DNA of 64,000 nt from CAWAQA01 sp963784065 (GTDB taxonomy: Bacteria; Acidobacteriota; Vicinamibacteria; Vicinamibacterales; UBA2999), in NCBI GenBank assembly GCA_963784065.1, contig CAWAQA010000007.1:186001-250000 (forward strand), read 5' to 3'. The notes below the pieces were generated by a model. That model searched no databases, had not been told where the DNA came from, and saw only the letters and a list, made by a program, of their open reading frames with translations. Shown one piece after another: positions 46,501 to 54,834 of this stretch. A program made the position numbers and the translations under genes. Numbering within the stretch: position 1 is the first letter of the stretch; each line of letters opens with the position of its first letter.

Positions 46501-46689
46501 CACGAACTGAAGGTATTTGCCGAGATGTTCAATATCCCGAACCGGGCGAACTTCGGACAGAACTATGGTACCAACGCGTTCGCACCGGCGACGTTCAACC
46601 GGCCCATCGACTACATGGGCGGACCAGGCTCGTCGTCTTCGATCCCGAATTCGTTCCAGGTACAGCTGGGAGCCCGTTATTCGTTCTAG
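43563..46689 (+). pseudogene. TonB-dependent receptor with carboxypeptidase-regulatory domain, one frameshift
   Basis: About 1040 residues. Signal peptide (1-25), carboxypeptidase-regulatory-like domain (GTFTGRVVDQGGGVLPGTTV), plug (EEVEELPMLNRGLGALIQL to GGGVVTLVTKSGTNAFHGSG), then an Oar-like barrel (DDWRLNSRLTLNLGLRYDVY; end FQVQLGARYSF). Near 45595 one extra base in the TTGGCGTTGGGTCC region breaks the frame; both halves are otherwise perfect. Such receptors import oligosaccharides or other large substrates. The next two genes encode a cytochrome-DUF1080 protein and a PQQ dehydrogenase, pointing to a sugar. Confidence 0.88.
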
Positions 46690-46751
46690 GTGGACACGTG
46701 TCGATGGCGAGACGACCGAGTTCGCCACCCGATTCAAGTGAGGAAGATGTC

Positions 46752-48272
46752 ATGTACCGCCTGATAGCTGCCGCCCTGCTCGTCTTCGTCATCGCCTTGT
46801 GTAGCTATACACGCGGCTACACACAGACCCCGGGCCGGGCCGGCAATGTATCTCAAGCTTCTTACGGCAAGGCGCAGGCAGACCGGGGCAAGGTCGTATA
46901 CGGTCAATATTGCAGCACGTGCCACCTGGAGACCCTGAAGGGGAATTGCGCCGCGGAGAATCTGTCTTCAACCTCTTACGTGTGCGGTGCGACGGGTAGC
47001 GCGCCGCCGCTCGTGGGCGCTTCGTTCATGAAGCGCTTCTACAGCGTGGGCGATCTGTATTCGCGTGTGAAGTGGACCATGCCCGCGCCCGGAGAGAACA
47101 ACCTGAGCACGCAGGACAACCTGGCGGTCGTCGCCTATCTGCTCCAGGCGAACGGTGTTCCCGCCGGCGCCCAGGAACTCAGGGCCGGAAACGCCTTGAA
47201 GACGATGACCCTCGAGAACAAGCCGTCGGCCGCCACCGCAAATGTGACCGAGCCGCTGAACAGTGTGGGCATCTCTCACGCCTACTACACCGAGGCGCAG
47301 GCCGAGCGGGGGAAGGGCTACTTCTATGGGTCCTGCGGCTTCTGCCACACGGCCGATCCCAGCACCTGGAAGGCGACCGCCATGGATCGGGCCACCGGTC
47401 TCGGTTGGCATCGCGGCAAGGCCAACTCCTACTCGTTGTTCGCCAGCGACGCCTGGCTGTCGTCGGCGTCAGGCATTCCCGGGCGGCCACAGAGATGGTC
47501 CACGGTCGCCGATCTTTACAACAAGATCCGGACCACGCAGCCGGCCTACGATGTCGCCGGACTCAGTGGCCAGGCCTATCTGGACATGATTGCGTATCTC
47601 CTGAAGCAGAACGGTCTTCCCGCCGGCAAGGAGGAGCTCAAGGGCGACCTCAATCAAATGAGGAACATGACCCTGGAGAAAGGTTTCGATCGGCTCTTCA
47701 ACGGGAAGGACCTGACGGGATGGAAATTCGTGGTGGGGGCGAATTGCAAGGCTCGTCCCGACGGATGCGGCGGCGACAAGCCGGGTGAGACCTTCAAGAT
47801 CGACAAGGGGACCATCCTCAACACCGGCAGCCCGCACGGGTACATGTACACGTCGAAGAAATACTGGAACTTCACGTTCCGGCTGGAATACCGGTTGAAC
47901 GCCTACGAGGGCATGGAGAGCGACGACGATCTGTTCACCAACACCGGATATTTCCTGTTCGTCAACGAACACGACGTCTGGCCGGAGACCCTGGAGATTC
48001 AGGGAAAGAACGACTTCGAAATGTCACTGGCCCTGGGCGCGGCCGAGTCGACCTTCAAATTCGACGATGCCGCCCGGGCGCGGGCGCGCAAGCCTGCCGG
48101 ACAGTGGAACCAGATACAGATCGTCTCCAAGGACGGTCAGGTGTGGACCTATCTGAACGGAACGCAAATCACCCACGTCACCAAGCATCCGTTCACCCAA
48201 CCGGGGTACATCGCACTTCAGGTGGAGAGCGGCCCGGTTCATTGGCGGAACATTCGTATCCGAGAGGATTAG
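46752..48272 (+). CDS. Diheme cytochrome c fused to a DUF1080 (3-keto-disaccharide hydrolase-like) domain
   Basis: 506 residues. Signal peptide (1-25), first c-type domain with CSTCH (54-58) and likely axial Met110 (KWTMPAPG), second c-type domain with CGFCH (195-199), where the expected Met is Gln (RTTQPAYD), then DUF1080 from about 310 (FDRLFNGKDLTGWKF, ESDDDLFTNTGYFLF, IQIVSKDGQVWTYLNG). DUF1080 proteins are lectin-like-fold enzymes and binding domains for sugars. Fusing electron-carrying hemes to it suggests coupling of sugar oxidation and cleavage. GAGGA precedes the start. It lies 63 bases after the receptor gene and 63 before the PQQ dehydrogenase. Confidence 0.88.
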   Translation: MYRLIAAALLVFVIALCSYTRGYTQTPGRAGNVSQASYGKAQADRGKVVYGQYCSTCHLETLKGNCAAENLSSTSYVCGATGSAPPLVGASFMKRFYSVGDLYSRVKWTMPAPGENNLSTQDNLAVVAYLLQANGVPAGAQELRAGNALKTMTLENKPSAATANVTEPLNSVGISHAYYTEAQAERGKGYFYGSCGFCHTADPSTWKATAMDRATGLGWHRGKANSYSLFASDAWLSSASGIPGRPQRWSTVADLYNKIRTTQPAYDVAGLSGQAYLDMIAYLLKQNGLPAGKEELKGDLNQMRNMTLEKGFDRLFNGKDLTGWKFVVGANCKARPDGCGGDKPGETFKIDKGTILNTGSPHGYMYTSKKYWNFTFRLEYRLNAYEGMESDDDLFTNTGYFLFVNEHDVWPETLEIQGKNDFEMSLALGAAESTFKFDDAARARARKPAGQWNQIQIVSKDGQVWTYLNGTQITHVTKHPFTQPGYIALQVESGPVHWRNIRIRED

Positions 48273-48335
48273 TGGAATATCGCTGATTCCAGACGCGCCG
48301 CCGGCGGTGGGTGAGTTCGCAATCAGGAGAACGCA

Positions 48336-50360
48336 ATGCACAGAGTAATTCCCATGGGGCTGCTTGTCGCGCTTGTCGCAGCATTAGCCGTGTCGGCTCC
48401 TTCCGGCGTTCGCCTCGTTGCGCAGAGCAGCGGTAGCGCTGAGTGGCGGGCCTATGCGGGCACGAATGGCGGCGCGAAGTATTCTCCTCTCGATCAGATC
48501 AACAAGAACACGGTCAGGAATCTGCGCATCGCGTGGCGCCAGTCGGCGACACCGGTGGAGGCGCGTCGCGGCGTCAATGCCCCGGCGCCAACCAACTATC
48601 AGCACACGCCGCTGATGGTCGGAGGCCTGCTCTACATGAGTGCCGGGAACGGCACGGTGGTGGCGCTGGATGCGACGACCGGCAAGGTCGTGTGGTCCGA
48701 GGCGTCGCCGCAGCCCACGCCGCCCACGCCGCGTGGCAACGTCATCCGGCACGACGACCCCGGACAGCCTGGTGTGATCGTGGTGTCGGGCCGCGCCGCG
48801 GCGAGCCGCGGGCTGGCGTACTGGACCGACGGCGGGGATGCGCGCGTGATCACCGTGATCGGGCAATCGTTGGTGGCACTGAACGCCAAGACGGGTCAGC
48901 GCTATCCCGATTTCGGCAGCGCCGGCTACGTGGACCTGACCAAGGGGCTCGACCGTCCGGTCGAAGGGTATCGCTGGGGAGGGCCGCCGCTCGTCGTTGG
49001 TGACGTGATCGTCGTGGGTGGCATCATGACCGCCGGCGGCCTGTCCCAGCCCGGGGATGTCCGCGGCTACAACGTGCGTACGGGCGCGCTGCTGTGGACG
49101 TTCCACACGATTCCTCGTTCGGGGGAATTCGGTCACGACACGTGGATGAACGGCTCCTCGGAAAAGGCCGGGGCTTCGGGTGTCTGGACTGGAATGACCG
49201 CCGATGACGAGCTCGGCTATGTCTATTTGCCGACCGAGTCAGCGGCGAGCCAGGCGCAGGACGGCGATTTTTATGGCGGACGCCGGCCCGGCTCCGGCCT
49301 GTTCGAGAACAGTCTCGTGTGCCTCGATGCGAAGACAGGCAAGCGGGTGTGGCACTTCCAGCTGGTGCATCACGGACTGTGGGATTGGGATGTGCCCGCT
49401 GCCCCGACCCTGCTCGACATCATGGTCGACGGCCGCAAGATCAAGGCGGTCGCGCAGGTGACGAAGCAGGGCTTCGTTTATACGTTCGACCGTGTCACCG
49501 GCGCACCGGTGTGGCCGATCGAGGAACGAGCCGTCCCGAGCGGAAACGTGCCCGGCGAGTGGTACTCTCCCACGCAGCCGTATCCCACCAAACCGCCCGC
49601 CTATGAACCTCAGGACGTCACGGCCGAGGAGCTCGTCGATTTCACCCCGGAGCTGCGGCAGGAAGCGCTCAAGATCATCGGTCAGTACAAGTACGGTTCG
49701 CTTTTCATGCCTCCATCCGTGGCCGAATCAGGTCCAGGTGGCACGAAGGGAACGATCCAGCGAATGGGAACCGTGTCCACGACGTGGAACGGGGCCGGTG
49801 TCGATCCCGAAACCGGCATTCTGTACGTGCCGTCGGTCCAGAACCCCGGGATCATCGAGATGGTGAAAGCGACCGATGCCAGGAACGACTGGATCACGAA
49901 TCCTCTTACCCTGGCATACGGTCCGTATCTCGAGGGTCCGCGCGGCTTGCCCACTCCCTTCAAGCCTCCTTACGGACGGTTCACAGCCATCGACATGAAC
50001 AAGGGCACCATCCTGTGGTCGGTGGCCAACGGGATCGGACCGCGCGATCATCCGGCGATCAAGCACCTGAAGCTTCCGCCCCTCGGACAGGGCGGCCGCG
50101 CCTCACCGCTGGTCACGAAGACGATGGTCTTTCTCGGTGAGGGCGGCAACGACGGTGTGGCCGGGCTCCCTCCAGGCGGTGGCGGCAAGATGTTCCGAGC
50201 CTACGACAAGGCGTCCGGCAAGGTGTTATGGGAGATGGAGTTGCCCGGCGGGACGACAGGCGAACCGATGACGTACATGGTCAACGGCAAGCAGTACGTC
50301 GTCGTCGCCGTAGGGTGGAAAGACACGCCTGGTCAGCTGATCGCGCTGGCGCTCCCGTAA
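48336..50360 (+). CDS. PQQ-dependent quinoprotein dehydrogenase
   Basis: A 674-residue eight-bladed PQQ propeller, exported by a signal peptide (1-30). It has WRAYAGTNGGAKYSPLDQIN at the mature start, NYQHTPLMVGGLLYMSAGNG (first blade), GEFGHDTWMNGSSEKAGASG, QLVHHGLWDWDVPAAPTLLD (His/Trp near the PQQ site) and GGRASPLVTKTMVFLGEGGN. This is the glucose/alcohol dehydrogenase superfamily; periplasmic members give electrons to cytochrome c or ubiquinone. It follows the diheme cytochrome-DUF1080 gene, which could be its acceptor. CAGGAGAACGCA precedes the ATG. Confidence 0.93.
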   Translation: MHRVIPMGLLVALVAALAVSAPSGVRLVAQSSGSAEWRAYAGTNGGAKYSPLDQINKNTVRNLRIAWRQSATPVEARRGVNAPAPTNYQHTPLMVGGLLYMSAGNGTVVALDATTGKVVWSEASPQPTPPTPRGNVIRHDDPGQPGVIVVSGRAAASRGLAYWTDGGDARVITVIGQSLVALNAKTGQRYPDFGSAGYVDLTKGLDRPVEGYRWGGPPLVVGDVIVVGGIMTAGGLSQPGDVRGYNVRTGALLWTFHTIPRSGEFGHDTWMNGSSEKAGASGVWTGMTADDELGYVYLPTESAASQAQDGDFYGGRRPGSGLFENSLVCLDAKTGKRVWHFQLVHHGLWDWDVPAAPTLLDIMVDGRKIKAVAQVTKQGFVYTFDRVTGAPVWPIEERAVPSGNVPGEWYSPTQPYPTKPPAYEPQDVTAEELVDFTPELRQEALKIIGQYKYGSLFMPPSVAESGPGGTKGTIQRMGTVSTTWNGAGVDPETGILYVPSVQNPGIIEMVKATDARNDWITNPLTLAYGPYLEGPRGLPTPFKPPYGRFTAIDMNKGTILWSVANGIGPRDHPAIKHLKLPPLGQGGRASPLVTKTMVFLGEGGNDGVAGLPPGGGGKMFRAYDKASGKVLWEMELPGGTTGEPMTYMVNGKQYVVVAVGWKDTPGQLIALALP

Positions 50361-50377
50361 CGTTCGCCGTGTCTTGT

Positions 50378-50399
50378 GAGCGGGGATTCGTCCCCGCTC
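50378..50399 (+). terminator. UUCG-capped stem-loop after the PQQ dehydrogenase gene
   Basis: GAGCGGGGA-TTCG-TCCCCGCTC is a perfect 9-bp stem with a very stable UUCG tetraloop, 18 bases past the stop. A short family 2-like palindrome (CCGGCTGAAGCCGG, about 50439-50452) follows. There is no T tract, but the place between convergent genes supports a terminator role. Confidence 0.6.
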
Positions 50400-50557
50400 G
50401 CAACGAGCGGAAGGCGCGTTGCGGCGTCCATGCATTCTCCGGCTGAAGCCGGAAGCCACAGTTATCTAGGGGGTTTTCGAGGGAGCGGCCGGCGCAAGAG
50501 GCGGTCCGGAGAGACGGCGGCTGGCAGCGGGCACGGCCCGCCGCCAGCAGGCTGTCG

Positions 50558-51691
50558 TCAGTTACTAGCGGGACGAGCGGTCTGTTTCTTGCCTGATTGC
50601 GCCCACCGTTTGTCGCTCTCGTCCAGATACGTGGCCCACGGGCGCGGGTCCGCAGCTTCCCAGTACAGCGGATCGCCGTCGAGCCTGATATCGAGCTGCC
50701 CGCTCTCGTTCATGTAGACGTTCGGCGACGGTCCCATCGTGTCGGTGCAGGTATTGAACTGCAGCCGCTCCTCGTAGGGCACCTCTTTCTGGAGGCGGAA
50801 GTTCAGTGCTGCGTTGACCGGGCTGACGTACACCTCCGGGTCGTACAGCGTGATCTCCCCTTCAATGCGATCGCCGACACGGCGGTACCGTTCCACCGCT
50901 TCCAGTCCATCGCTGAACTCGGAGAGTCCCCCTTTCCAGCCGCGTATCTGGTTCGTGTGGACGACGAGCTCGTCGCCGTTCCAGAAGCCGATGGATTCAC
51001 CATGCCACTGGGCGAACTCTTTTTCCTTCGGGGTATGCGGGCTGCCGTCCGTGTAAATCCAGCGGGCGGTGTTGGACCCGTTGCCGGCCCCGAGCGCATA
51101 GACCTTCCCCAACGTGACCGCGAACTCCTGGGCGCTGACGGCATCGAAGAATCCGCCCGGAAGGCAGATCGAGTTCGCCGACCAGATCCGTCCTTCGGTC
51201 GAGGCCTTCATTTCCTGGACGAACGTTTCCCGGTATTTCGGCGTCAGCATGGCCGCAATCGCGCTGGTCGGTGCCCCGCCGCCGAAATTGGCGCCGCCGT
51301 TCCAGAAGCCGCTCCAGTCCGGGAGCGTCGCCCGCGTGTGTTTCGTGCCGCCCTTCGCCTGTTTCAGCAGCGCCTGATAGTGATCCCACGCGTTCGTGTA
51401 GGGATGCGGACTCTTGAAGTTGCCGGCACCTGGCTTGCCCGTCCCCTCGGACCCGTAGACGCGTGCCGAGAGCTCCTGACCGGTGCGCCGGCCCGGGACG
51501 TTGATCGCCATGCCCCTCAGCTGGCCCGGCGTGTTGTTGCGATAGTACGCCGGGTCTGTCCACAGCGCACGGTCCTGGCGAAAATCCGGCGTGTTGAACA
51601 GGGTACGTTGGGTCTGGGCGGACGGGGCCGTCAGCGAAAGCCCTATGAAGAGTGCAGCGACTGACGCGTGTGCCTTGAACGTCGCAGTCAT
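50558..51691 (-). CDS. Large exported protein of unknown function, DUF6152 partner
   Basis: 377 residues, signal peptide (1-25). Mature features: LPDWSGFWNGGANFGGGAPT, then SICLPGGFFDAVSAQEFAVT, then RWIYTDGSPHTPKEKEFAQW, then GESIGFWNGDELVVHTNQIR, a beta-rich pattern shared by exported proteins that accompany DUF6152 genes. I cannot name the family. It follows the DUF6152 gene by six bases on the same strand, so the two are one operon. Confidence 0.7.
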   Translation of the reverse strand: MTATFKAHASVAALFIGLSLTAPSAQTQRTLFNTPDFRQDRALWTDPAYYRNNTPGQLRGMAINVPGRRTGQELSARVYGSEGTGKPGAGNFKSPHPYTNAWDHYQALLKQAKGGTKHTRATLPDWSGFWNGGANFGGGAPTSAIAAMLTPKYRETFVQEMKASTEGRIWSANSICLPGGFFDAVSAQEFAVTLGKVYALGAGNGSNTARWIYTDGSPHTPKEKEFAQWHGESIGFWNGDELVVHTNQIRGWKGGLSEFSDGLEAVERYRRVGDRIEGEITLYDPEVYVSPVNAALNFRLQKEVPYEERLQFNTCTDTMGPSPNVYMNESGQLDIRLDGDPLYWEAADPRPWATYLDESDKRWAQSGKKQTARPASN

Positions 51692-51697
51692 GACCGC

Positions 51698-52078
51698 TTA
51701 TATCCGACCGAAGGTCTTGCCGTCCGCGGAGGTCGCGACGATGTAGTTGCCTCCCGGCCGGCCGTCGTTGAGCGGATGCACCGTGACGGTCACCTCGTCG
51801 CCCGCCTTGAAGGTGGTCCGCGAGAAACCGACCTTGAGCATGTTCGTGATGTTGGACATCTCGACCGCGTACTTCACCGTCTCGCCCGTGTCGGTCTTGA
51901 CGTTGACGTAGAGGAACACGTGCGGGTTGCGGAACACCCAATCAGTGACCGTGCCCTTGATCGTCACTTCCTTGTCGTGATCAAACATGGCATGGGAGTG
52001 ATGCGACCAGGCAGGCGACGAGCCCGCCAGCGCGATTGCCGCGGCCAGGACGGCGGTCAATATGACGTTCTTCCTCAC
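51698..52078 (-). CDS. DUF6152 family exported protein
   Basis: 126 residues: signal peptide (1-25), mature start SHHSHAMFDHDKEVTIKGTV with three His, then TDWVFRNPHVFLYVNVKTDT and LKVGFSRTTFKAGDEVTVTV, ending KTFGRI. This matches the DUF6152 family, whose His-rich start suggests metal binding, though the function is not established. It is first gene of a two-gene operon with the 377-residue protein. Confidence 0.82.
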   Translation of the reverse strand: MRKNVILTAVLAAAIALAGSSPAWSHHSHAMFDHDKEVTIKGTVTDWVFRNPHVFLYVNVKTDTGETVKYAVEMSNITNMLKVGFSRTTFKAGDEVTVTVHPLNDGRPGGNYIVATSADGKTFGRI

Positions 52079-52246
52079 GGATCATGAAGGTTTACCTCGC
52101 TTCTTGCGCCTATATATCACAAAATCCAACCTCAGGCGTCCCGGTCCATCGCTTCAGCGCTCCCGCCCCGTTCGGTGCGGCAGAGAGGAATTCGATGCGC
52201 CGCCTGCGGAGTTCTGGCAGTATTTCGAGTCTGGAGGATAGATCTG

Positions 52247-52951
52247 ATGCGCTTGGTCCCGTCGGTTACCGCGTCGTTCGTCTTGTTGGTGTCCATGGCC
52301 GTCTTCGCCCAGGAGTGGATCGAATACAGCAGTCGTGCCGATCTCTTTTTCGTTAATTTTCCCGTACAACCGCAGGTGCGTGACATCAGCTACACCTCCG
52401 AATTCGGGGCGACGTTTCCCGCCCGCGTGTACGACGCCGAGCAGGGGCGGAGCCGCTACTCCGTGACGGTGGTCGATTACACGGACGCCGAACGGATACA
52501 CACCGAGCGAGCCAAGCAGTGCCACCCCCTCGCGCACAGCGGCTGCGCCGGCTCCGAGGACCCCGACGGCGTCCAGGGCGCTGGCTCCTGGAAGTACGAG
52601 CGGGCGGGAGCTGTCGATTTCGTGTCGTTCAACGTGTTGCGCAGGAAGGCCGAAATGACATATTTCGGCTGGGCCGCCATAGACCGGGTGGCGGGACGCT
52701 ACATCCACCTGACGAACCCTGACCGATCGCGCACGTTCTTCGCCGTCTACATGCACGAAGACCGGCTCTACATCCTGGAAGCGACCGTGCCGGCTGGGTA
52801 TCCGGAGCCGGGACTCTTCCAGCAGTCGCTGCGATTCCTCGACAAGGCGGGCAACCCGGCCCGTTACGAAGGCATTTATTCCAACGGATACCCGGCACCG
52901 CCGCGTGCCGGCGGCGGCCGCGGCGCCGGCGCGAATCCCGCCCGTAACTGA
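52247..52951 (+). CDS. Exported protein of unknown function
   Basis: 234 residues from the ATG at 52247 (GGAGG eight bases upstream). Signal peptide 1-22, then EWIEYSSRADLFFVNFPVQP, RSRYSVTVVDYTDAERIHTE, and a Gly/Arg/Pro-rich tail. The pattern of a 'surface-exposed, strand-rich' mature domain occurs in several exported soil-bacterial proteins, but I cannot assign it. Two Cys (CHPLAHSGC) may form a disulphide. Confidence 0.62.
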   Translation: MRLVPSVTASFVLLVSMAVFAQEWIEYSSRADLFFVNFPVQPQVRDISYTSEFGATFPARVYDAEQGRSRYSVTVVDYTDAERIHTERAKQCHPLAHSGCAGSEDPDGVQGAGSWKYERAGAVDFVSFNVLRRKAEMTYFGWAAIDRVAGRYIHLTNPDRSRTFFAVYMHEDRLYILEATVPAGYPEPGLFQQSLRFLDKAGNPARYEGIYSNGYPAPPRAGGGRGAGANPARN

Positions 52952-53172
52952 AAACGTCCGCACGCGCCGAGCGACGCCCGCCAGCAACATGGAGGAGCGC
53001 CGCTCGGCGGTCCGGCGTCCGGTGGCGGCGCCGCCGCCGGCGGCGCCTTCTCCCTGAAGTCAGTGCTTCGATATCGAGTTGACGCGAGCGCAATCGCGTC
53101 CAGGTTCTGACTCGAGATCTCACGGTTGGCCCAGGCTACTCGACGATCGGCGGCTCCCTGGCCTGGCTCTCA

Positions 53173-53645
53173 TCAGCGCTCATTGATAAGGTAGGAAACG
53201 ACCTGCCCGCCAGGGGGTACGACGCACCGGAACGCGTAGAACCCGTTCGCCGCGCCCAACAGCGCACCATAGTGCGAGACGAAGTAGCCATCTCGAAGGA
53301 TCTGGGCCTTGGAGCGTTACTCGGAAATTGCCATCCACCAATTCGGCCGTTTTTCTCCGGGAAAAGAGTTCGCAGGTTACGTCCCTCCGAGCTGACGAGC
53401 TGTGCCGAGGCCAAAGAGTTGGCCGCCGTTGAGTCCCGGACGATGGGACAGAGCCATATCTGTGCTGTGGCGCTGACATTCGTCATGGACGCGATCCGGC
53501 CGTGCCGCAAGATGGCCTCGGTAGGCGTCTGTGGTTGACACAAGAGGCCAGGGAAGGTCTTCACGTCCTGGGCATTCGCGGTGCTGGCGATACTCACACC
53601 GAGCAACATCAATCCGATCACTGAGGAGATACGTCGCGTCGTCAT
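53173..53645 (-). pseudogene. Small exported protein, one frameshift
   Basis: About 157 residues once rejoined. Signal peptide 1-25, then FPGLLCQPQTPTEAILRHGR, TAQIWLCPIVRDSTAANS. A one-base loss near 53310 interrupts it; the other frame gives a coherent end (QILRDGYFVSHYGALLGAAN, FYAFRCVVPPGGQVVSYLIN) to the stop at 53175-53173. Three Cys suggest disulphides. No family recognised. GGAGGAAACACC sets the start. Confidence 0.6.
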
Positions 53646-53872
53646 GGTGTTTCCTCCTACGTATGAACGTTCCGTGTGCGCGCCTTCGCGAAGCGCGCGC
53701 TATCCGTGCTTCCATTCCTTACAGATCCCGTGGTGACATGACTGTCTTCGTCGTTGGGCGGCGCGTAACAGGCGATGCGCACACGATGGCATCGCGTTGC
53801 CTCCCTTCTGCGGTCGCCTGAAGCTGCGTCGACCTCACAAGAGCAACTGTAGGCAGACCGGCGCTCCGCGTC

Positions 53873-53911
53873 TGTGACCGTGATCACAACGCTCGTGTGA
53901 TTCCGATCACG
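53873..53911. promoter_or_regulatory. Two CRP-type boxes upstream of the Crp/Fnr gene
   Basis: TGTGA-CCGTGA-TCACA (53873-53888) is a perfect match to the classical CRP consensus TGTGA-N6-TCACA. TGTGA-TTCCGA-TCACG (53896-53911) matches with one change. Centres are 23 bp apart, about two helical turns, 78-116 bases upstream of the regulator start at 53989. The remaining 53646-53988 spacer shows nothing else. Confidence 0.78.
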
Positions 53912-53988
53912 GTCGAACGGACCGTTACTCCCGGGACGTCAGGCCAGCCGTGCTATCGTGTCTTTGCTCTCGACAGGAACGAGACGCG

Positions 53989-54702
53989 ATGCCGAGATCC
54001 ATGAGCGACGCTGTCGTGTTCGATGTCTTGCGTCGGGTGCCGCTGTTTGCCGACACGCCGGTCGACGAGCTCCGGGCCGTCGCCCGTGCGGCGCACACGT
54101 TCTGGCGGCAGAAGGGCGCCAGCGTGTTCGAGGAGGGCGGCCGCGCCGATGGCTGCCTCGTGCTCACCTCCGGTCGCGCGAAGGTCGTGCTGAGCGGCGC
54201 GAGAGATTCTGAAATCATCCTCGGGATCGTGCAGCCGTACGCGGTGCTTGGCGAGATGGCGCTTCTCGACGACTCGACGCGAAGCGCTGGCCTGGTGGCC
54301 ATCGAGAAGAGCCACTTCATCGGCATCGACCGCGCGACGTTTCTCGAACTGCGAAAGAACCGGGCGTTCGAGGATCGGCTCGTGCGCCATGTCACCGCGC
54401 TGCTGCGACGGGCCACCGAGCGACTCCGCGCCATCTACACCTACAGCTCCACGGAGCGTCTGGCATGGTGCCTGGCCACACTGGCGCGCCAGCGCGGCGA
54501 GCGACTCGGGAGCGAGATTGCGATCTCGCCAAGACCCCCGCATCACGAGCTCGCGGAGATGACGGGATGCGCTCGTGAGACCGTCAGTCGCTCGCTGGTC
54601 CGCCTGCGGCGGATGAAGTGGGTCAGCTGGGACAGACATAGTCTCCGCCTTCACGCGAGCGTGGTCAGTCGCTATGCGGGAGACATCGCGAGCGCGCTCT
54701 GA
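53989..54702 (+). CDS. Crp/Fnr-family transcriptional regulator
   Basis: 237 residues. Cyclic-nucleotide-binding beta-roll (about 20-125) with LGEMALLDDSTRSAGLVAIE, preserving the G-E-x-A-L and R-S residues that hold cAMP in CRP. There are no Cys at Fnr cluster positions. A dimer helix follows, then a winged helix with TGCARETVSRSLVRLRRMKW; the R-E-x-x-x-R set is that of CRP, which reads TGTGA. Start at 53989 with AGGAA nine bases upstream; 54001 is an alternative. Two matching boxes upstream imply autoregulation. Confidence 0.9.
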   Translation: MPRSMSDAVVFDVLRRVPLFADTPVDELRAVARAAHTFWRQKGASVFEEGGRADGCLVLTSGRAKVVLSGARDSEIILGIVQPYAVLGEMALLDDSTRSAGLVAIEKSHFIGIDRATFLELRKNRAFEDRLVRHVTALLRRATERLRAIYTYSSTERLAWCLATLARQRGERLGSEIAISPRPPHHELAEMTGCARETVSRSLVRLRRMKWVSWDRHSLRLHASVVSRYAGDIASAL

Positions 54703-54834
54703 GTTCGTGGCGCGGCGTCGCGTCACTGCGGTCGCCACCGCAGCCGCGACGGTCGTCGTGTTGGCGACATGTACCTGCCGAGACGTCCCGGTGCCACTCC
54801 AGCTGCGCGCTGGTTAACCGGGGGAGGTCTGCCA

